A stretch of DNA of 64,000 nucleotides, taken from positions 124,001 to 188,000 of the forward strand of contig DAIOGK010000005.1 in NCBI GenBank assembly GCA_036745275.1, read 5' to 3'. The stretch is from JAIUNP01 sp020161975. Its GTDB lineage: Bacteria; Pseudomonadota; Alphaproteobacteria; Rhizobiales; Beijerinckiaceae. The stretch's first letter is position 1. The number at the start of each line of letters is the position of its first letter. Made by a program: the position numbers and the translations under genes. Of the stretch, positions 9,256-18,600 are shown one piece after another. Under the pieces are notes generated by a model that was not told where the DNA came from, did not search any database, and worked only from the letters and a program-made list of their open reading frames with translations.

Positions 9256-10779
9256 GTGATGCGTTTTACAATTTCAACAATGCGAATACCTGCGGCGTTG
9301 CTGGTGCTGGCCACCATGGTTGCCGGATGCACGTTGAAGCCGCAGCCGCTCGATTCGGCCCAGTCTTCGCTCTTTGTTGCCGATATTCGCACGGCCCTTG
9401 CGGCAGATAGCGAGACTGTCACCCAGCCGCTCGATCTTTATGCGGCGATGGCGCGGGCCATCCGATACAATCAGGAACTCAAGGTCGAGGAGATGAATCG
9501 CCTCCTCGGCGAAGCGCAGAACGGCCTGCAATCAGCGGAAATGCTGCCAAAACTGGTCGCCTCCGGGCAGGCCGGTCGCCGCTCGAACATCAATAGCGAG
9601 GCCGGCTATTCGAAGGGCAGTCTCCAGCGGACGGCTGATCTGACATTTTCGTGGAACATCCTCGACCTCGGCGTCTCCTATTATCGCGCCTTGCAGGCCT
9701 CCGACCAGGCGCTGATTGCGGCGGAACAGTATCGCAAGGCCGCGCATCAGATCATGGAAGAGACGCGCGCCGTCTTCTGGCGCGCGCTGGCACTCCAACG
9801 GCTCGATGCAGCGCTTGGCGCGCAGGCGGGCGGCTTTTCCGCCGCACTTGGAAACACATCCCGGCTGGTCGAATCCGGGCTGACCGATCCCATTGAGGCG
9901 CTCGGTGCCCAGCGCGAGTTGCTGCTGATCCAGCGTGACATCGACCTCCAGCGCCGCGCGCTTGTTGGCGCCGAGGAGCAGTTGCGCGCCCTCATCAATT
10001 ATCCGCCGGGCGTGCCGCTGAAGCTCGTTGATTCCGGCACACCGTCAATTGCCACGCTTGGCCCGGTTTCGGTGACCGAAATCGCGGAATTCGCACTGAA
10101 CAACCGGCCCGAACTCCGGCAGGCGGCCTATGAGATGCGCATCACCGCGCAGGATGCGAAGATCGCCTTCCTCGAACTCTTTCCCAGCCTCAATCTCGCT
10201 GCCGGGGCAATGCTCGACCAGAACCCCCTGCTGCTGCACAACGGCTGGACCTCGGTGGCCGCGCAGGCGTCCTGGCAACTGATCCGCATCCTGCAATATC
10301 CCGCGCGCTCCGCCACCATCGAGGCGAAAGCCGATGTCAACCGCCAGAAGGCGCTGGCCTATGCCGTCGCAGTCATCATGCAGAGCGAGATCAGCCTGGC
10401 CCGTCTCAAGCAGGCGCAGGGCGAATACCGCACGCAGAGCCAGATGTCCGAGGTGCAGCGCCGGCTTCGTGGTCACACCGAACATCTCGCCGCAGTCGGC
10501 CGGGTCGGTCAGACCAACCTCACGCGTGAGCGGATGAACAGCGTGCTGGCAGAAGCGCGCCGTCTTGCCGCCTATGGTGAGGTTCAGGGCGCCTATGCCG
10601 GTGTCGTGCGCTCCATGGGTCAGGAGACCGTTGATCTGGCGGTTGCCCGCCAGTTGCCGTTGGGTGAGCTTGCCGCCCGGTTGCGCGCCGCCGATTCTGC
10701 GGCGCTGTCCCACCGCCCGATGGGTGCGATGCGCTCAGCCGCCGTAGCCTCCGCAAAAGAAGGGGCAAGGCATGAGTGA
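9256..10779 (+). CDS. TolC-family outer-membrane factor, predicted lipoprotein
   Basis: 507 residues. Two adjacent starts are possible, GTG 9256 or ATG 9259. The N-terminus is a lipoprotein signal with lipobox VAGC (Cys 25 counted from the GTG), so the protein is probably lipidated as in NodT/CusC-type channels. The body contains the two long alpha-helical repeats of TolC proteins. It is the first gene of a packed set: its stop overlaps the next start by 8 bp. It would form the outer-membrane exit duct for the HlyD-type adaptors encoded downstream. Family assignment is good; its role in exporting the DUF4347 protein is inferred from the locus. Confidence 0.88.
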   Translation: MMRFTISTMRIPAALLVLATMVAGCTLKPQPLDSAQSSLFVADIRTALAADSETVTQPLDLYAAMARAIRYNQELKVEEMNRLLGEAQNGLQSAEMLPKLVASGQAGRRSNINSEAGYSKGSLQRTADLTFSWNILDLGVSYYRALQASDQALIAAEQYRKAAHQIMEETRAVFWRALALQRLDAALGAQAGGFSAALGNTSRLVESGLTDPIEALGAQRELLLIQRDIDLQRRALVGAEEQLRALINYPPGVPLKLVDSGTPSIATLGPVSVTEIAEFALNNRPELRQAAYEMRITAQDAKIAFLELFPSLNLAAGAMLDQNPLLLHNGWTSVAAQASWQLIRILQYPARSATIEAKADVNRQKALAYAVAVIMQSEISLARLKQAQGEYRTQSQMSEVQRRLRGHTEHLAAVGRVGQTNLTRERMNSVLAEARRLAAYGEVQGAYAGVVRSMGQETVDLAVARQLPLGELAARLRAADSAALSHRPMGAMRSAAVASAKEGARHE

Positions 10780-11710
10780 AGGGCTGCGCCCCCTGCCCGC
10801 GCTGGCCATTGCTGCCAGCCTGCTTTTTGTCGGCTCCAGCCTGTTTCCGGCCTTCTGGACCAGCGCGCCGCCGCCGGCCGAGCGCATGGCTGCGCGCTCC
10901 GATGCCCGCGCCCAGCGCCACCCGCACGCGACCGGCCATGCCGCGCAGATCACGCCCTCGGGCCTCCGGCTGGCGCGCCTCTCGCGGCAGGATGACGACA
11001 CGCTGACCACTGCCTCGATTGGCGGTGCGCAGGTTGGTGATCAAACCACGCGCGTGATCGTCAAATCCGAGCAAACGGTCGCCATCAGCGCAGAGATCAA
11101 CGCCCGGATCGTGGCCATGCCCTTCCGTGAAGGCGACCGCTTCCAGGCGGGCGCAACTCTGGTGGAATTCGACTGCCAGCGCACGAAGGCGGAACTCGCT
11201 GCTGCCGTTGCCGCCAACCGCCTGCATCGCAACGCCTTTGAAACCGTCAGCCAGTTGCAGAAACTTGGTTCTGCCGGGCAGTTCAACGTGCGGCAAGCGC
11301 AGTTCGAGATGGAGAAATCCGCCGCCGATGTCGACAATCTCAAGGCCAAACAGGCGACTTGCCTGATCAAGGCGCCGTTTGATGGCATTGTCGGCGAGCG
11401 GCTGGCGTCAGCGCACGAAGTCGTCAGCCCCAACCAGCCGCTGCTGCGCATCGTCGACCTCGGTACGCCTGAACTCCATCTGATCGTGCCGTCAAGCTGG
11501 CTGTCGTGGCTGCATAGCGGCCAGCCCTTTACCGTCCGCATCGACGAGACGGGCAAAACCCATGCTGCCACCGTCCGCAACATTTCCGGCGCGGTCGATC
11601 CTGTCTCCCAGACGGTGCGGGTGATTGCCCGCATTGATCAGGCGAGCGGCCCTGTGGTGCCGGGCATGAGCGGCGTTGCCCGCTTCCAGACCGGGAAGGC
11701 TCAACCATGA
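10772..11710 (+). CDS. HlyD/RND-type periplasmic adaptor
   Basis: 312 residues with an N-terminal membrane anchor or uncleaved signal (about residues 8-30). The first half of a lipoyl-like domain lies around 95-130 (VAISAEINARIVAMPFREGD), followed by a short alpha-hairpin (130-190), the second lipoyl half (APFDGIVGERL) and a beta-barrel part. This is the layout of membrane-fusion adaptor proteins that bridge inner-membrane partners to TolC. It starts 8 bp inside the TolC gene and overlaps the next gene by 4 bp (ATGA), so the genes should be translated together. No ABC or RND pump is encoded in the set, which is unusual for this kind of adaptor. Confidence 0.87.
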   Translation: MSEGLRPLPALAIAASLLFVGSSLFPAFWTSAPPPAERMAARSDARAQRHPHATGHAAQITPSGLRLARLSRQDDDTLTTASIGGAQVGDQTTRVIVKSEQTVAISAEINARIVAMPFREGDRFQAGATLVEFDCQRTKAELAAAVAANRLHRNAFETVSQLQKLGSAGQFNVRQAQFEMEKSAADVDNLKAKQATCLIKAPFDGIVGERLASAHEVVSPNQPLLRIVDLGTPELHLIVPSSWLSWLHSGQPFTVRIDETGKTHAATVRNISGAVDPVSQTVRVIARIDQASGPVVPGMSGVARFQTGKAQP

Positions 11711-13362
11711 GCGCCCTGCGCCGTGTCGTCCGTCTTGCGCCCGAAGCATCGCCTCCGGCAACGCCGCTGCTGACCCGTGTGACATTGCGCGGCACCCTGC
11801 CTGAACCGGCACTCGCCCCTGCCCCGGTGGTTGAAACGGCTGTCCCGGCTGCGGTCGAGACGGACATGCCGATGCCCGCAATGCAGGCCGTCGCCAATGA
11901 CACCGCAGCACAGGCTCCGGTCGTTGCCCGCGCGGCTCCGGCTTCTGCCGCTCCCGCGCTGGCTGCGGCACAGCCCACGCCGGCAGGCCCGCCGATCGCA
12001 CGTTTCATTGACCTTGAGAACGCTTTCCGCCGCGCCCGCACCAAGGAAGATCTGCGCCTTGCCATGGTCAATGGCGCGCGGCAACTGGCGCCCTACGCGG
12101 CCGCGCTGCTTTTGGAATGCGCGGCCTCCCCGCTCAAGAAGGCCATGCGCGGCGAGAAACCGGCCTGGCGTGCCGTCGCCGCGTCCGATGTCGCAGCGGT
12201 CGATACCGCCTCGCCCCTCGCTCGGCAGGTGGAACAGGTCGTCTCCACACTCGCCGGTCTTGATCGCGAGGCACTGTCCACCTGCCAGCAGGTTGATCTT
12301 GCCAAAGAGGCGGGCGAACCGATGCTGGCCGATCTTCTCCGCTACTGCGCGGCGATGCCGCATATGCTGTGGCTGCCCCTGCGCACACCGGATGGCGAGA
12401 TGCTGGGCGGCTTTGTCGCCTTTCAGGAACGGCCCTGGAACCAGACGGAAATCACGCTGCTCCAGGGGCTGGCCTCGCCCTACAGCCACGCCTGGGCCGC
12501 GCTGAACAATGCCGGCTATGACATGCGCAAGCGGCTGGACCGCTGGCTCGGCACCGCGCGGAAAATCCACGTTCTGCCAATCATTCTGGCTCTGGCCGCG
12601 CTGGCCCCTGTCCGCTTTTCGGCGTTGGCGACGGCGGAGATCGTCGGCGGCCAGCCGATGATGATCGCCGCCCCGCTCGATGGTGTGGTGCAGGATGTGC
12701 TTGTCAGCCCCGGCGAGACCGTCGCCGCCGGCCAGACGCTCGTCAGCTTTGTCGATACCAAGCTGCGCAACGAGGTCGAGGTGGCAAGGAAGGCCCATGC
12801 GGTTGCCTGGGCAAAGTATCAGCGCGCCATGCATACGGTCGTCGCCAATCATCGCGAAAACCAGGAAGTCGCCATCGCCAAGGCCGATGCCGATGTGGCC
12901 GAAGCCCAGCTCGCGCTGACCGAAGATATGCTGAACCGCGTGAAGGTCGTGGCACCGGAAGCAGGCGTGGCCATCTTCACCGCCCGGGCCGACTGGATGG
13001 GCCGCCCGGTCGTCACCGGCGAGCGCATCATGGAAATCGTCGATCCGGCGGTTGTCGAAGTGCGCATCGAACTGCCGGTGGCCGATGGCATCGCCTTTGA
13101 AAGTGGCACCACCGTCAAGGTTTTCCTTGATGGACAACCCCTGAGCGCGCGCGAGGCGACCCTCTCGACCATGAGTTACCGCCCCGTTGCAAATGCGGAA
13201 AACCAGATGGTCTATCGCCTGCTCGCCACCTTTGCCGAAGGTCAGACGCCGCCGCGTCTCGGCGCGCGCGGCACGGCGCGCATTGATGGTCCTTTCGTGC
13301 CGCTTGGCTTTTATATCTTCCGTCGCCCGCTCGCCGCGCTGCGGCAGAAACTGGGGCTGTAA
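11707..13362 (+). CDS. GAF-like domain fused to an HlyD-type adaptor
   Basis: 551 residues. Order: a Pro/Ala-rich, probably disordered region (1-95); a cytoplasmic region of about 170 residues (97-268) that resembles a GAF sensor fold and ends LLQGLASPYSHAWAALN; one membrane helix (about 289-307, LPIILALAALAPVRFSAL); then a periplasmic HlyD adaptor with lipoyl half (PLDGVVQDVLVSPGE), coiled coil (about 360-405), second lipoyl half (VVAPEAGVAIF) and beta-barrel. The C-terminus is amphipathic and basic (RRPLAALRQKLGL). Overlaps the preceding gene by 4 bp and ends 3 bp before the M50 gene. The GAF call rests on pattern only; the adaptor half is secure. The topology suggests that a cytoplasmic signal could regulate a periplasmic export adaptor. 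Confidence 0.78.
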   Translation: MSALRRVVRLAPEASPPATPLLTRVTLRGTLPEPALAPAPVVETAVPAAVETDMPMPAMQAVANDTAAQAPVVARAAPASAAPALAAAQPTPAGPPIARFIDLENAFRRARTKEDLRLAMVNGARQLAPYAAALLLECAASPLKKAMRGEKPAWRAVAASDVAAVDTASPLARQVEQVVSTLAGLDREALSTCQQVDLAKEAGEPMLADLLRYCAAMPHMLWLPLRTPDGEMLGGFVAFQERPWNQTEITLLQGLASPYSHAWAALNNAGYDMRKRLDRWLGTARKIHVLPIILALAALAPVRFSALATAEIVGGQPMMIAAPLDGVVQDVLVSPGETVAAGQTLVSFVDTKLRNEVEVARKAHAVAWAKYQRAMHTVVANHRENQEVAIAKADADVAEAQLALTEDMLNRVKVVAPEAGVAIFTARADWMGRPVVTGERIMEIVDPAVVEVRIELPVADGIAFESGTTVKVFLDGQPLSAREATLSTMSYRPVANAENQMVYRLLATFAEGQTPPRLGARGTARIDGPFVPLGFYIFRRPLAALRQKLGL

Positions 13363-13365
13363 GCC

Positions 13366-15530
13366 ATGGCCACGGCGAGCCTCTCCCGCCTGGTTGCAGC
13401 GCCGCAGGGCGGAGAGCCCGCACTGGTGCTGCCCGCGCTTCGGGCCGATCTCCAGTTCAGCGACGGCCCGCTGGATGCCAATGGCTACCCGACACTGATT
13501 NNNNNNNNNNGATTGTCACAGACCCGGTGCGGAATGCCTATTTCCGTATCGAATGGCCGGCCGCAGCAATCCTGCAATCCTGGCAGGCCGGGCCGGCAGA
13601 TCGGGTGATCGCGGCACTGGATGTCACCTTCGGACTCACAGTCAACCCGCGCGCATTGACCGGCGTGCTTGAGTTCCTGATCAACAACGAACTTGTCCGG
13701 CTGGAGCGCCCCGAGCAATGGCAGGCGCTGGCCGGCAAGAATGCCCGCGCCAGGCAGAACCCGCTGATGCGGTTGGCCCATTCCTATCTGTTCTTCCGCA
13801 TCCCGCTGATCAACCCGGATCGCCTGCTCGAACGGGTCACGGGCGCCATGCCGGCCCTGCTCTCGCCGGCTGTCATGCTCATCTATGCGGCACTTGTTCT
13901 TGCAGGTGCCTTTCTCACCTTGCGCCAGTGGGATCAGTTCGTTGCCGGCGCGCACGGCCTGATGACGCTAGAGGCACTGCCGGCCTATGCGGCGCTGTTG
14001 CTGGGCCTGAAGCTGGTGCATGAATGCGGCCACGCATTGGCGGCCAAGCACTTCGGCTGCCATGTGCCCTCAATGGGCATCGCGGTGATGATGGGTGTGC
14101 CGGTTTTCTACACCGACACCACTGACACCTGGCGTCTGCCAGAACGGCACAAGCGCCTTGTCGTGGTGCTGGCCGGCGTGGGCGCGGAAATGCTGGTGGC
14201 CGGTATCGCCCTCCTTCTCTGGGCGCTGGCGGCTGACGGTCTGGTGCGCCAGATGGCGCTGGCGCTCATTACCATTTCGCTCATCACCTCGCTGACGATC
14301 AACCTCAACCCCTGTATGCGCTTTGACGGCTATTTTGCCCTGTCGGACGTGCTGGGCATCGCCAACCTTCAGGAACGCTCGTTCCGCCTGACGCGGGAAC
14401 ACCTTCGGGCGAGCCTGTTCGGACTGCCCGCAAGCCGGGACCGTGATCTCACGGCCCGCCAGCGCGGAATTCTGATCGTCTATGGTTATGCTACCTGGCT
14501 TTATCGGCTGGTGCTTTATTTCGGCATCGCAGCCATGGTCTATGCTGCTTCGTTCAAGCTGCTCGGCATCGCGCTCTTCATTTTTGAACTCGCTGTTTTC
14601 ATCGTCCGTCCGCTGTGGCGCGAGGCGCAGGAATGGTGGAAGCATCGCAAGGCAATTGCCGGTTCGTCGCACACGCGGCTCACCGTGTCCCTTCTAGCGG
14701 GTCTGGTCATTCTCGGCCTGATCCCGCTCAACCGCGTTGTTGAAGGCCCGGCCCTTCTGGTTGCGCAGGAGGAAGCGGCCCTGCACACACGGATGCCGGC
14801 GCGCCTGAAAGCCATCCACGCGAATGCGGGGGATGTCGTCGAGGCCGGCGCCATCCTGTTTGAACTTGAATCCCCTGCCCTCGTCGCGGAAGGCCTGAAG
14901 CTCCGCTCCGAGCGTTCGGCGCTGGAAGCGCGCCTCACCCGCGCCGCTGCGCTGGATGCCGACCGCGACGCCGCCCTGATCATCCAGAGCCAGCTTCGCG
15001 CGGTCATCGAAAAGCAGCAGGCCAACGAGCGCCTGAAGCGCGACCTGATGATCGTGGCCCCCATCAGCGGCCAACTGGTCGATCTCGATCCGATGATCCG
15101 CCCCGGCGTCTGGCTCAACAGCGATACGCCAATCGCCCGGATCGCCTCGCTGAACGGCAGCGCGGTCCATGCCTTCATCAGCGAACTGGACGCCAGCCGA
15201 CTTTCGCCCCATGCCACCGCCGCCTTCATTGGTGAGGCCGGTCTCTCTGCCCCCGTTGCCCTGCGTGTCACATCTCTTGCGCGCGCCGGCGACGTGCTGA
15301 AACTCGAACCGGCGCTGGCTGAAACCTTCGGTGGACCGGTCGCAGTCGCTGCCGACCGCAAGTCTCTGACGCCGAGGCGCGGCATGGTGCATGTGCTGCT
15401 TCAGAATGACGACGGCCTCGCCACCTTCGCCCAGCGTGGCACGATCCGCATCGCCGCCTCGGCGGAAAGCACGCTCTGGCGCGCCCTGCGCAATGCCGTG
15501 AACGTGCTGCGGCGTGAGAGCGGCTTCTGA
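13366..15530 (+). CDS. M50 site-2-type metalloprotease fused to an HlyD-like adaptor; gene interrupted by an assembly gap
   Basis: Starts with ATG 13366, 3 bp after the GAF/HlyD gene. After a short N-terminal region the cytoplasmic part looks PqqD-like. Several membrane helices follow, with the zinc motif HECGH (His codon at 14019) and, downstream, NPCMRFDGYF, which matches the NPDG-type motif of intramembrane M50 proteases. The last helix (about 14690-14740) leads into a periplasmic lipoyl/coiled-coil HlyD segment. Ten N at 13501-13510 break the frame. Merging the GATT on both sides of the gap restores one reading frame (GYPTLIVTDPVRNAYF), so the gene is probably intact in the organism. Proteins of this layout are annotated as peptide zinc metalloproteases of unknown substrate; here it takes the place an ABC ATPase would hold in a type I secretion operon. 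Confidence 0.85.
13501..13510. other. Assembly gap (10 N)
   Basis: Run of ten N. The bases before (ending GATT, 13497-13500) and after (starting GATT, 13511-13514) are identical for 4 bp, and joining them gives an open, family-like reading frame. The gap is therefore probably a scaffold join of arbitrary length, not missing sequence. Confidence 0.9.
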
Positions 15531-15540
15531 CGCCCGAATT

Positions 15541-15637
15541 CGTTCAATTTTGTACGAACGCGTTTTCCTCTCATTAAGTCAATCTTATGAGCGGAAGCCG
15601 TATTGTCTGCCTTGTTGCATGTTGGGGCAAGCAACAA
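15541..15637. promoter_or_regulatory. Two inverted repeats in the leader of the giant-protein gene
   Basis: CGTTC-N10-GAACG at 15541-15560, followed by cgtttt, lies just after the M50 stop and could be a weak terminator or operator. A second perfect repeat, TTGTTGC-N12-GCAACAA, is at 15612-15637, 34 bp before the ATG at 15672. Together they suggest separate control of the secreted protein and its transport genes. Confidence 0.35.
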
Positions 15638-15671
15638 AGACCTGATCTTCCACTACGGAAACCGAGTATCC

Positions 15672-18600
15672 ATGCGTAACAATCCGAATACATCCGCCGC
15701 CCGCGCCATCAGCGAAACCATTGGCGAGGATTGGCTGGCGGACTTGCCCCAGGCCATGCAGGTTCTTGAAAAGCGTTACGTCTTCGACGCAGCGCTGGTT
15801 GCAGACCTCACGGATGCAGCAAGCCATAGCGGCGACAGCACCGTCACGGCCAGCACCGACCCCTCGCTGGGCGATGTTCTGAACAGCGCCGCCGAGAGCC
15901 TCGCAACGACAGAAGCGGACGCGTCGGGCGCCAGCAGCCCCTCCGCCGTCTATGTCATCGATGCGAATGTTGACCAGGCTGATACGCTGATCGCCGGCCT
16001 GCCCGCCGATGCCGTGATCATCAGGATCGATTCGACATCGGACGGCGTGGCCCAGCTTGCCGAAGCGCTTGAGGGCATGAACAATATCGGCTCGCTGCAC
16101 ATCTTCGCCCATGGCGAGGCCGGCAGCCTGTCGCTCGGCGCGTCCGTGCTGGATCAGGCCAGCATGGAAACGCTTTACCGCGCAACCCTGGCCGGTCTTG
16201 GCACTCACCTCAGTGCCGACGCCGACATCATGATCTACGGCTGTAACTTCGCGGCCGGCGCCGAAGGCCAGGCTGCTGCCGACACGCTCGCGGCCCTGAC
16301 CGGCGCGGATGTCTCAGCCTCGACCGACCTGACCGGCGCCGCCCGCCTCGGCGGCGACTGGGACCTCGAATATGACAGCGGCAGCATCGAGACGCAGGCG
16401 CTGAGCTTCGCCGCCTATGACGCGACGCTGGATCTTGCGAGCATTTCGGCTTCGGGCGCGCCCACCACCAGCGGCGGCAGCAATGTCGGCGCCACGGCGA
16501 CCTGGAGCAACGTTGCGACCGTCTCCGGCACAACCGTGGACATCCGCGCGACGGTGGTTTCCGCCGATGCCGGCGCGACAATCGGCTTTGGCACCACCGG
16601 CGACGACCTACGCGTTGAGCTGGAAAACGGCACTGCTGTCATCACCTGGGAAATCTTCGTCGCCGGCACGACCACGCCGTTCACGGCGGATGTCACCTTC
16701 CAGATCGCGGACCTGGACGGCCCGAACATCGAAACCGTCTCCGCCGCCGCGGCCGGCACGGTGGAATCCAACACGAACCTGTCCATCGACACGACGGGCG
16801 GCATTGTCACCGCCGCTGGCACGCAGAACCAGAACAGCGAATCCACGTCGATGATCGCCTATTCGTGGGGCGGCGTTTCCTCGATGTCCGTCACCTACAC
16901 GGCGGCAACGGGCACGGACATCCGCATCTTCAACCACGACGGCGACCTTGACCTGCCTTTCACCGATCCGGTGGATGTCAACACGATCGGCAACAATCCG
17001 CCCGATGCTGTGAATGATTCCGCCACAACGCAGATGAACACGGCACTGTCTGGCACCGTCGCCACCAACGACACCGATCCGGACGGCGACACGCTGACCT
17101 ATACCCAAGGCACCGGCCCGACCAACGGCACGCTGACCTTCAACGGCAACGGCACCTACACCTACACGCCCAACACGGGCTACACCGGCACCGATAGTTT
17201 CACCTATTCGATCAGTGACGGGCGCGGCGGAACCGACACAGCCACCGTGACGATCACCATCACGGCGCCGAACAGCCCACCGGTCGCGGGGGACGACACT
17301 TTCAACGGCAACTTCAACTACGTTTATATCGATTCAGTCGCAAACAATGACAGCGACCCGAACGGCGACACACTGACCTTCACGCAGACGAGCGCCGCCG
17401 CGAACGGCACAGTGAGCCTGGCGACAGATGGCAGCTTCAGCTACACGCCGAATACCGGCTTTTCTGGCACGGATACCTTCACCTATTCAGTGAGCGACGG
17501 AAACGGCGGAAGCGACACCGCAACGGTGACGATCACCATTCCGGCGAACAGCCCGCCGGTTGCGGGAGACGACACCTTCAACGGCAACTTCAACGCTGCC
17601 TATAGCAGCACCGTCGCGACCAACGACAGCGATCCAAATGGCGACACGCTGACCTACGCGCTCGGCACCGGCCCGACGAACGGCACCGTGACACTGAACA
17701 CGAACGGTTCCTTCACCTACACGCCAAACGCCGGCTATTCCGGAACCGATACCTTCACCTACTCGATCAGTGACGGAAACGGTGGCAGCGATACCGCAAC
17801 GGTAACGATCACCATTCCGGCGAACAGCCCGCCGGATGCGGTGAACGACGCCTTCGGCACTTTATACGAAACGTCCTTCTCAGACACGGTGGCCACCAAC
17901 GACAGCGATCCCAATGGCGACACGCTGACCTATACGCTCGGCACCGGCCCGACCAACGGCACCGTGACACTGAACACCAACGGCACCTTCACCTATACGC
18001 CGAACACCGGTTATTCCGGGCAGGACAGCTTCACCTATTCGATCAGTGACGGAAACGGCGGAACAGATACCGCCACCGCGACGATCACCGTGACTGGCAC
18101 GGTCAACAACCCGCCGGATGCGGTGAACGATGCTTTCAACGCGACCTACAACGCCGCATTCAGCAGCACCGTCGCCACGAACGATACCGATCCCGACGGC
18201 GACACGCTGACCTATACGCTCGGTACCGGCCCGACGGACGGCACGGTGACGCTGAACACTAACGGCAGCTTCACTTATACGCCGACGACCGGTTATTCGG
18301 GCACCGACAGCTTCACCTATTCGATTAGTGACGGCAACGGCGGCACCGACACCGCAACGGTGACCCTGACCGTCCCCGGCCCCGCGAACAGCCCGCCGGA
18401 TGCGGTGAACGACGCCTTCGGCACTTTATACGAAACGGCCTTCTCCGACACGGTGGCCACCAACGACAGCGATCCCAATGGCGACACGCTGACCTATACA
18501 CTTGGCACCGGCCCGACCAACGGCACCATATCGCTGAACACCAACGGCACTTTCACCTATACGCCGAACACCGGATATTCCGGGCAGGACAGCTTCACCT

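Noticed and set aside
11701..13137. Long antisense frame over the GAF/HlyD gene
   Set aside because: Low-complexity Arg/Gly/His content typical of shadows; the plus-strand gene has clear adaptor motifs and coupled borders.
13366..15530. M50 gene as a frameshifted pseudogene
   Set aside because: The frame change coincides with the run of N and disappears when the GATT overlap is merged.
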